A DNA stretch of 19,308 bases from Actinomycetes bacterium. Its GTDB lineage: Bacteria; Actinomycetota; Actinomycetes; Actinomycetales; Microbacteriaceae. The position numbers and the translations under genes are program-made. Under the pieces are notes generated by a model that ran no database searches, was not told the origin of the DNA, and saw only the letters and a list, made by a program, of their open reading frames with translations. The stretch spans positions 1-19,308 of the forward strand of contig JAEYVZ010000063.1 of assembly GCA_023431405.1 (NCBI GenBank), given 5' to 3'. Every line of letters begins with the position of its first letter. The first letter of the stretch is position 1. This document shows, piece after piece, positions 14,555 through 19,308 of the stretch.

Positions 14555-16267
14555 TCAGCGCTCCGGTTCGGTCGGGTCGGCCGTGCGGGGGCGGCCGTTG
14601 ACGGTCTTGTCCTCGAGCGTACGCACCGGACCCGTCGGTGTGAGCGCCGCCATGCCCTCGGGCACCGAGACCGTGGCGAGATCGGCCTCGCTCGCGTGCA
14701 GGCGCTCCGTCGTGGTCATGGTGGTCAGCGATGTGTTCGGAAGGAACACGATCGCGAGCAGACTGATGACCGCGAACGGCACCGCGATGAGGAACGAGTG
14801 GGAGATGCCGGTGGCGTAGATGTCCTCGAACACGACGCGCAGCGCCTCCGGCATGGCGGAGACCTGGGGGAGGGTTCCCGACCGGAGCTGCGCGGTCCAT
14901 TCGGCTGCCGCATCGCCGAGGCTCGCGAGCGCCGCCCCGATGTCGCTCTTGCGCTCGGCGACGAGCTCGGTGACGCGGGTGGCGAGGGCGGCGCCCATGA
15001 CGGAGACGCCGATCGTTCCGCCGAGGCTGCGGAAGAACGTGACGCCGGAGCTCGCGACTCCGATCTCCGTCGGCTTGCTCGTGTTCTGCACGACCAGCAC
15101 GAGGTTCTGCATCGTCATGCCGATGCCCGCCCCGAGCAGGAACATGTAGATCGACACGAGGAGGAAGTCGGTGTCGTAGTGGATGGTGGAGAGCATCGTG
15201 GACCCGGCGATGAGGAAGACCGCCCCGATCACGAGGAACATCTTCCAGCGGCCGGTCTTGGTGATGAGCGCGCCCACGCCGATCGAGGCGATCAGCAGGC
15301 CCGCGATCATCGGGATCGTCATGATGCCGGCTTCTGTGGGGGTCGCGCCGCGGGCGAGCTGCATGTACTGGCTCAAGAACACCGAGGCACCGAACATCGC
15401 GATGCCGGTGGCGATGGACGCGATGACCGACAGCGTGAAGGTCGTGTTGCGGAACAGCGACAGCGGGACGAGCGGCTCCTTCGAGCGCAGCTCGACGATG
15501 ACGAACAGGATGGCTCCCAGCACGGCGCCGCCGACCATGAGGACCGTCTCGGTGCTCCACCAGTCGAACGACTCTCCGGCCAGGCTCACCCAGATGAGCA
15601 GCAGCGAGACCGACGCCGACAGCAGCACGATGCCGAGGTAGTCGATCGACGTCTTCCGCTTAGCGTGGGCCGGGATGCGGAGGGTGCGCTGCACGATGAT
15701 GAGCGCCGCCACGGCGAACGGGAGGGCGACGAAGAAGTTCCAGCGCCAGCCCCAGGCATCGGTGATGAGTCCGCCGAGCAGAGGCCCGCCGATGGTGGAG
15801 ACGGCCATGACCGCACCGAACAGTCCCATGTATCGGCCGCGCTCCCGGGGGCTGATGATGTCGGCCATCAGCACCTGGCTGAGGGCGGCGAGGCCGCCGG
15901 CGCCGATGCCCTGCACCGCACGGAAGGCGATGAGCGTCTCGGGGTTCTGCGAGAAGCCGGCGGCGGCGGTGGCGAGCACGAAGATGATGATCGCGAGCTG
16001 GTAGAGCAGCTTGCGGTTCATGAGGTCGGCGAGCTTTCCCCAGATAGGGGTGGAGATCGCGGTCGTCAGAAGCGTCGCGGTGACGACCCAGGTGAACGCG
16101 GTCTGGTTGCCGTCGAGGTCGTGGATGATGACCGGCAGCGACGTGGAGACGACGGTCGAGGCGAGCATCGACACGAACATGCCGAGGATGAGGCCGGAGA
16201 GGGCCTCGAGCACCTGGCGATGCGACATGCGCGTCGGTCCGGTGGTTTCCGGGGTTGAGGATGCCAT
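14555..16267 (-). CDS. DHA2-family multidrug efflux MFS transporter (EmrB/QacA type)
   Basis: The 570-residue inner-membrane proton antiporter has about 14 transmembrane segments, typical of DHA2 drug exporters. Motif A appears as GKLADLMNRKLLY (about 76-88), the helix 4 segment as FRAVQGIGAGGLAALSQ (about 113-129), and the antiporter motif C as STIGGPLLGGLITDAWGWRWNFF (about 156-178; key GGPLLGG). A large loop near residues 440-480 and a charged, probably cytoplasmic C-terminal tail of about 60 residues follow. The start at 16267 is preferred because AAGGAA lies just upstream and the fold begins shortly after; a longer in-frame reading to 16342 would run over the operators and the promoter. 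The drug spectrum cannot be predicted. Confidence 0.92.
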   Translation of the reverse strand: MASSTPETTGPTRMSHRQVLEALSGLILGMFVSMLASTVVSTSLPVIIHDLDGNQTAFTWVVTATLLTTAISTPIWGKLADLMNRKLLYQLAIIIFVLATAAAGFSQNPETLIAFRAVQGIGAGGLAALSQVLMADIISPRERGRYMGLFGAVMAVSTIGGPLLGGLITDAWGWRWNFFVALPFAVAALIIVQRTLRIPAHAKRKTSIDYLGIVLLSASVSLLLIWVSLAGESFDWWSTETVLMVGGAVLGAILFVIVELRSKEPLVPLSLFRNTTFTLSVIASIATGIAMFGASVFLSQYMQLARGATPTEAGIMTIPMIAGLLIASIGVGALITKTGRWKMFLVIGAVFLIAGSTMLSTIHYDTDFLLVSIYMFLLGAGIGMTMQNLVLVVQNTSKPTEIGVASSGVTFFRSLGGTIGVSVMGAALATRVTELVAERKSDIGAALASLGDAAAEWTAQLRSGTLPQVSAMPEALRVVFEDIYATGISHSFLIAVPFAVISLLAIVFLPNTSLTTMTTTERLHASEADLATVSVPEGMAALTPTGPVRTLEDKTVNGRPRTADPTEPER

Positions 16268-16283
16268 AGGTTCCTTGCGATGG

Positions 16284-16342
16284 TTGACTTTGATCAATAG
16301 TTGAGAAGCGTCAACCATACGCCTTCTGTTGACGTTCGTCAA
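16284..16342 (-). promoter_or_regulatory. Efflux-marR promoter with three MarR-type operators
   Basis: Three palindromes of identical plan TTGA-N6-TCAA lie at 16284-16297, 16301-16314 and 16329-16342. On the minus strand TTGACG (16337-16342) and TATGGT (16314-16319) form a -35/-10 pair with a 17-base spacer. The distal site contains the -35, the middle site touches the -10, and the proximal site lies about 10-23 bases downstream of the expected transcription start near 16307. Larger arms ATGGTTGAC/GTCAACCAT (16280-16288 and 16310-16318) also pair. This layout fits tight repression by the MarR protein of the same transcript. Confidence 0.75.
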
Positions 16343-16391
16343 CTATCGCCCCGGATGGCGGATGGCGAAGGGGAGCGGCAGAGGGCCTGAA

Positions 16392-17072
16392 TCAGTCGGC
16401 GAGGGCGAGCGCGCGGAACGGCTCACGGGGGCGCACGGGTTCGGCATCCGCCCGCGCCGCTGCCGCCTGCGGAAGGGTTCCGCGCCGCTGCATCGTGCGC
16501 CGGTACAGCTCGTCGATGAGTTCGGTGGCGAGTCCGACGAGGTGACGGATCTCGCGCTCGTCGCGATCGACCCACGCGCAGCGCGGCTCGTCGGAGACGG
16601 GCACGAAGTCGTCGTGCTCCTCCCACACCACCAGCGTGCGCTCAGCGCCCAGCACGTGCTGCTGCCACCACACCTGACGAAGATAGGTGCGGGGGATCGA
16701 CCGCCACGACTTGTTGGTGGTCTTGATCTCGCAGAGGGTGACGCGGCCCGAGGTGTCGACCGTGATGCCGTCGGGGGTCGCGAGGTGCCGCTTCTCGACC
16801 TCGGCGTGGAACAGCGCCGACGACGGCTGGATGCCGTGGGTCGCCGCCACCCAGGAGGCGATCTCAGGCTCACGGCGACGGCCGTACGCCGTGTAGGCAT
16901 TGCCCGAGAAGCTCGATCCGCCGGACAGTTTGGCATCGGCGGCGCGGGCGATGGCCTTGCCGCTGGTGAGCTGCGCGACGTCGGTGGCGGTGATCCCGCG
17001 CGAGCGCGCCCGCATCCACGCCACCCGGTCGCGCGAGTCGGCGACGATGCGGGCGGCGAGTTCGGGAGTCAC
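16392..17072 (-). CDS. YqaJ-family PD-(D/E)XK exonuclease-like protein
   Basis: The 226-residue protein resembles the YqaJ/lambda-exonuclease branch of PD-(D/E)XK nucleases, which resect double-stranded DNA to feed annealing recombinases. Visible motifs are GITATDVAQL (about 26-35; the family's G-x-x-x-S/T-D motif), YGRRREPEIASWV (about 63-75, E68), the metal-binding ATPDGI (98-103, D101) and CEIKTT (114-119, E115 and K117), then QVWWQQHVL (133-141). All catalytic positions appear intact. There is no RecT/Bet-like annealing protein or phage gene nearby, so it looks like a resident chromosomal gene. The start is GTG at 17072; an in-frame TAG (within TAGCCT) lies just upstream. The C-terminal 30 residues are Ala/Arg/Pro-rich. 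Confidence 0.82.
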   Translation of the reverse strand: MTPELAARIVADSRDRVAWMRARSRGITATDVAQLTSGKAIARAADAKLSGGSSFSGNAYTAYGRRREPEIASWVAATHGIQPSSALFHAEVEKRHLATPDGITVDTSGRVTLCEIKTTNKSWRSIPRTYLRQVWWQQHVLGAERTLVVWEEHDDFVPVSDEPRCAWVDRDEREIRHLVGLATELIDELYRRTMQRRGTLPQAAAARADAEPVRPREPFRALALAD

Positions 17073-17078
17073 CCTTCG

Positions 17079-17084
17079 AGGCTA
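17079..17084 (-). promoter_or_regulatory. Candidate -10 of a leaderless yqaJ-type gene
   Basis: On the minus strand TAGCCT lies exactly six bases before the GTG start, the same layout as lysE (TAGCGT-N6-GTG). The upstream GC-rich stretch has no clear -35. Confidence 0.4.
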
Positions 17085-17250
17085 ACCCCGGCCGGCGACC
17101 TCGTGAGGCGCGACACCCGCCTCCGCGCACCCGCCGCGCGTGTCGCACCCCGCGACCTCCGCAGCCCGCCCCCGCCCCCCGTGCGGCGCCCGGCGCGGCG
17201 ATCTGCGCGATCGTTATTCGACCGACATCCGTCTCGGTCTTCCCGCGCCC

Positions 17251-17256
17251 TACGTT
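17251..17256 (+). promoter_or_regulatory. Candidate -10 of the DUF4349 lipoprotein gene
   Basis: TACGTT is six bases before the ATG at 17263. No Shine-Dalgarno sequence is visible before this ATG, which supports a leaderless transcript. The 190-base gap 17073-17262 otherwise holds only GC-rich sequence shared with the divergent nuclease gene. Confidence 0.45.
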
Positions 17257-17262
17257 GTGAGC

Positions 17263-18198
17263 ATGGACCGTGCCGCGCCCGATGACCTTCTCGTAGCTCG
17301 CCGCGGCCGAGCGGGGCGCCTCGCCGCGGCGATCGCGGCGTGCGCACTGCTCGTCGTGTTGGCCGGGTGCTCTGCCGGGGCCGGGATGTCTTCGGCTCCG
17401 GGCGTCGGCGCCGACGGTCCCGTGAGCGGCGACGATGCCGGCGGCGCGGAGGACGGCGACGGTGCGGACGCCGACCGCGCGATCGTCGTCGAGGGCTGGA
17501 TGTCGGTGACTGTCGACGATGTCGCCGTCGCGTCCGCCGATGCCCAGCGGATCACGGCCGCGTCAGGCGGCCGTGTCGAAGGGCGCGACGAATCCGCAGG
17601 CGGCGACCAGGGCTGGTCGACGCTTCACCTGCGCGTGCCGGCCGAGGCGCTGGATGGCGTGATGGGCGAACTGCGGGAGCTCGGTGACGTCGACCGCATG
17701 ACCACCACGTCGAGCGACGTGACGGATGCCGTGCGAGACGTCGACGCCCGGACCCGGGCGCTCGAAGAGACGCTCGAGCGGCTTCAGTCGTTCCAATCCC
17801 AGACCTCGACGGTGGGCGATCTGCTCGAGATCGAGCGCGAGGTCAGCGACCGGCAGGCCGAGCTCGAGAAGCTCCGCGCCGAGCAGGCGGACCTCGACGA
17901 TCGGGTGCAGTTCTCCGCGCTCACCGTGGAGCTGCATTCCGAGGGCGCGGCCGCGCCCGCCCCCGACACCTTCGGCGACGGGTTCGTGGCGGGCTGGGAC
18001 GCGTTGATCGCCTTCACGGGCGTAGCCCTGGTCGTCCTGGGGGCGATCCTGCCGTGGCTGATCGTGATGGGCGGGGTCACCGTGGCCGTGCTGTGGTTCG
18101 TGCGGACCCTGCGTCGTCGCTCCCGGGCGCGAGCGCCCGCGGTGCCCGCGGAGCCGTCTCCGGCCATTCCGGAACCCGCGTCTCCTCCGCGCCCGTGA
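17263..18198 (+). CDS. DUF4349 lipoprotein
   Basis: The 311-residue envelope protein has an N-terminal signal peptide with basic residues (VARRGRAGRL, 11-20), a hydrophobic core and the lipobox LAGC with C36 as the expected lipidation site. An Asp/Gly-rich linker (about 40-70) leads to the DUF4349 domain, which includes a coiled-coil-forming stretch (about 150-215: ALEETLERLQSFQS, EIEREVSDRQAELEKLRAEQ). One or two hydrophobic segments near 245-283 and a basic, proline-rich cytoplasmic tail end the protein, so both ends are membrane-attached. The family has no established function; envelope stress or anti-sigma-like roles are only speculation. It is separated from rplJ by the L10 leader and is probably monocistronic. 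Confidence 0.85.
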   Translation: MDRAAPDDLLVARRGRAGRLAAAIAACALLVVLAGCSAGAGMSSAPGVGADGPVSGDDAGGAEDGDGADADRAIVVEGWMSVTVDDVAVASADAQRITAASGGRVEGRDESAGGDQGWSTLHLRVPAEALDGVMGELRELGDVDRMTTTSSDVTDAVRDVDARTRALEETLERLQSFQSQTSTVGDLLEIEREVSDRQAELEKLRAEQADLDDRVQFSALTVELHSEGAAAPAPDTFGDGFVAGWDALIAFTGVALVVLGAILPWLIVMGGVTVAVLWFVRTLRRRSRARAPAVPAEPSPAIPEPASPPRP

Positions 18199-18215
18199 CC
18201 GCCCGGCGCCACGAT

Positions 18216-18244
18216 TTGGGGACGGCGACGGCAGCGGGTAGAGT
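18216..18244 (+). promoter_or_regulatory. rplJL promoter
   Basis: TTGGGG (18216-18221) and TAGAGT (18239-18244) are separated by 17 bases. The -10 context GGGTAGAGT resembles the rplK promoter GGGTAGAAT. Transcription would start around 18251, at the beginning of the L10 leader. Confidence 0.65.
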
Positions 18245-18250
18245 GGTGTC

Positions 18251-18452
18251 AAGCCAAAGACCGCTGGTCTCGGTGTGCGCGAAAGCGCATATCGACGAAG
18301 CTCTGCACTGCAGAGGCCCGCGCAGGTGACACTGACTTCCCGGGAAACCGGATCCGAGCTCCGTGCGCTTGCGCCGGAGCTTTTCTCATGTGCGGGTGTC
18401 CGAGGCTGACGTTCCGCCACCGCGGAGCGTCACGTACACACAAGGAGTGGCC
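18251..18452 (+). ncRNA. Ribosomal protein L10 leader
   Basis: The leader begins with AGCCAAAGACCGCTGGT, the sequence hallmark of L10 leaders that bind the L10(L12)4 complex. Further hairpins are TGCGC-GAAA-GCGCA (18276-18289) and CTCTGC-ACT-GCAGAG (18301-18315). A conserved-looking GACACTGACTTCC follows before the attenuator hairpin. It should sense excess L10-L12 and lower rplJ-rplL expression. The 254-base gap contains no gene. Confidence 0.85.
18357..18387 (+). terminator. Attenuator-like terminator in the L10 leader
   Basis: AGCTCCG (18357-18363), a bulged T, GCG, loop CTTG, CGC and CGGAGCT (18375-18381) form a 10-bp stem followed by TTTTCTC. It lies about 65 bases before the rplJ start codon, the position of a transcription attenuator; an upstream antiterminator fold was not worked out. 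Confidence 0.7.
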
Positions 18453-18968
18453 ATGGCGCAGAAGGAAGCATCGGTCGCCGAGCTCACGAAGAACTTCGAG
18501 AACTCGACCGCCGTCCTGCTGACCGAGTACCGCGGTCTGACGGTTGCTCAGCTCAAGGAGCTGCGCAACAGCATCCGTCAGGACGCGGAATACGCCGTGG
18601 TGAAGAACACGCTGACCAAGATCGCTGCGAAGAACGCAGGGGTCGAGGGGCTGGATGACGAGCTCAAGGGCCCGTCCGCCATCGCCTTCGTGCACGGTGA
18701 CCCGGTCGCCGTCGCCAAGGGCCTGCGTGCCTTCGCCAAGGCACACCCTCTGCTGGTGGTCAAGGGCGGGTACTTCGACGGTGCCCCGCTCACCGCTGCA
18801 GAGGTCAACAAGCTCGCCGACCTCGAGAGCCGTGAAGTCCTGCTGGCGAAGCTCGCCGGTGCGATGAAGGCCTCGCTGACCAAGGCGGCCTACGTCTTCA
18901 ACGCGCTGCCGTCGAAGGCCGTTCGTACGGTCGACGCGCTGCGTGAGAAGCAGGAGTCCGCGGCCTGA
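18453..18968 (+). CDS. rplJ: 50S ribosomal protein L10
   Basis: L10 anchors L12 dimers to the ribosomal stalk. The 171-residue protein has the rRNA-binding N-terminal domain with STAVLLTEYRGLTVAQLKEL (about 18-37; key YRGLTV), the VVKNTLTKIAA segment (about 49-59), and a C-terminal helix (about 130-165) that binds L12. CAAGGAGTGG gives a good SD before the ATG at 18453. The stop TGA is followed in frame by TAA. rplL starts 45 bases later. The leader supports autoregulation by the L10-L12 complex. Confidence 0.98.
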   Translation: MAQKEASVAELTKNFENSTAVLLTEYRGLTVAQLKELRNSIRQDAEYAVVKNTLTKIAAKNAGVEGLDDELKGPSAIAFVHGDPVAVAKGLRAFAKAHPLLVVKGGYFDGAPLTAAEVNKLADLESREVLLAKLAGAMKASLTKAAYVFNALPSKAVRTVDALREKQESAA

Positions 18969-19013
18969 TAACAGGTCACGGCGCAAGCACAACCCCAATC
19001 AAGGAGAAACATC

Positions 19014-19308
19014 ATGGCAAAGCTCAGCACTGAGGAGCTGCTCGACGCGTTCAAGGAGCTCACGCTCATCGAGCTCAGCGAGTTCGTGAAGGCGTTCGAG
19101 GAGACCTTCGACGTCACCGCTGCCGCGCCCGTCGCGGTCGCCGCTGCGGGTGCCCCCGCCGGTGGCGCCGGTGACGCCGCTGCCGAGGAGGAGAAGGACT
19201 CGTTCGACGTCGTCCTCGAGGCCGCCGGCGACAAGAAGATCCAGGTCATCAAGGTCGTCCGCGAGCTCACCTCGCTCGGCCTCGGTGAGGCGAAGGCCGT
19301 CGTCGACG
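19014..19308 (+). CDS. rplL: 50S ribosomal protein L7/L12 (3' end outside window)
   Basis: L7/L12 is the multicopy stalk protein that recruits elongation and initiation factors. The first 98 residues are present: the N-terminal dimerisation domain LSTEELLDAFKELTLIELSE (about 4-23), an Ala/Gly/Pro hinge (about 38-62), and the start of the C-terminal domain with KDSFDVVLEAAGDKKIQVIK (about 62-81) and VVRELTSLGLGEAKAVVD. About 30 residues are missing because the window ends. AAGGAG is eight bases before the ATG. Confidence 0.97.
   Translation, partial: MAKLSTEELLDAFKELTLIELSEFVKAFEETFDVTAAAPVAVAAAGAPAGGAGDAAAEEEKDSFDVVLEAAGDKKIQVIKVVRELTSLGLGEAKAVVD

Noticed and set aside
14393..16258. Plus-strand open frame of 621 codons opposite the efflux gene
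   Set aside because: Charged low-complexity product typical of antisense frames in GC-rich DNA; the minus strand encodes an unmistakable MFS transporter and a MarR protein.
16268..16342. 25-residue N-terminal extension of the efflux transporter
   Set aside because: It would be translated from within the promoter and operators, and SD and family alignment favour the ATG at 16267.

Overview
The window looks like chromosomal DNA of a high-GC actinobacterium, most likely a Microbacteriaceae member close to Microbacterium. The grounds are the very high GC content with GC-rich third codon positions, the gene order tRNA-Trp, secE, nusG, rplK, rplA, then rplJ and rplL, a NusG with a long acidic N-terminal extension, and a putrescine oxidase that closely resembles the Kocuria/Rhodococcus enzymes as I remember them. 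The genus is inference; no database search was possible.

Region 1 (1-6840) is a polyamine catabolism operon on the + strand. A 27-bp hairpin-forming repeat in three tandem copies is followed by putrescine oxidase, a double-domain universal stress protein, an APC-family permease and two aldehyde dehydrogenases. The first four genes are joined by 4-bp ATGA stop/start overlaps and the operon ends at a strong hairpin. The apparent route is uptake of putrescine, oxidation to 4-aminobutanal, oxidation to GABA and, after a transaminase not seen here, succinate semialdehyde to succinate.

Region 2 (6914-10451) starts with a small flavin-binding split-barrel protein. Then comes the core block tRNA-Trp, secE, nusG, a terminator, a promoter with a structured leader, rplK, rplA and a terminator. 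These supply the SecYEG translocon subunit, the NusG elongation factor and the L11/L1 stalk proteins.

Region 3 (10486-13893) is a set of small units: acylphosphatase (-) divergent from a DUF1801 protein (+); a LysE-type basic amino acid exporter (-) divergent from its LysG-like regulator (+) across a near-perfect palindrome; and a zinc-less MDR oxidoreductase (-).

Region 4 (14047-16342) is a minus-strand DHA2-type drug efflux gene followed by a marR gene, with three identical-plan TTGA-N6-TCAA palindromes over the promoter.

Region 5 (16392-19308) holds a solitary YqaJ-family nuclease (-), a divergent DUF4349 lipoprotein (+), then the L10 leader with an attenuator-like hairpin, rplJ, and rplL cut off by the window end.

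No mobile element, CRISPR array, pseudogene or replication origin was seen. No gene-free stretch exceeds 300 bases; the longest (18199-18452 and 9027-9268) are leaders of ribosomal protein operons. I did not find a clearly new multi-gene system. The most notable observations are regulatory: the triple MarR operator, the LysG palindrome, a repeated -10-N6-start-codon layout that suggests leaderless transcripts, the hairpin repeat array at the left edge, and a strongly over-used GGATGCC heptamer.
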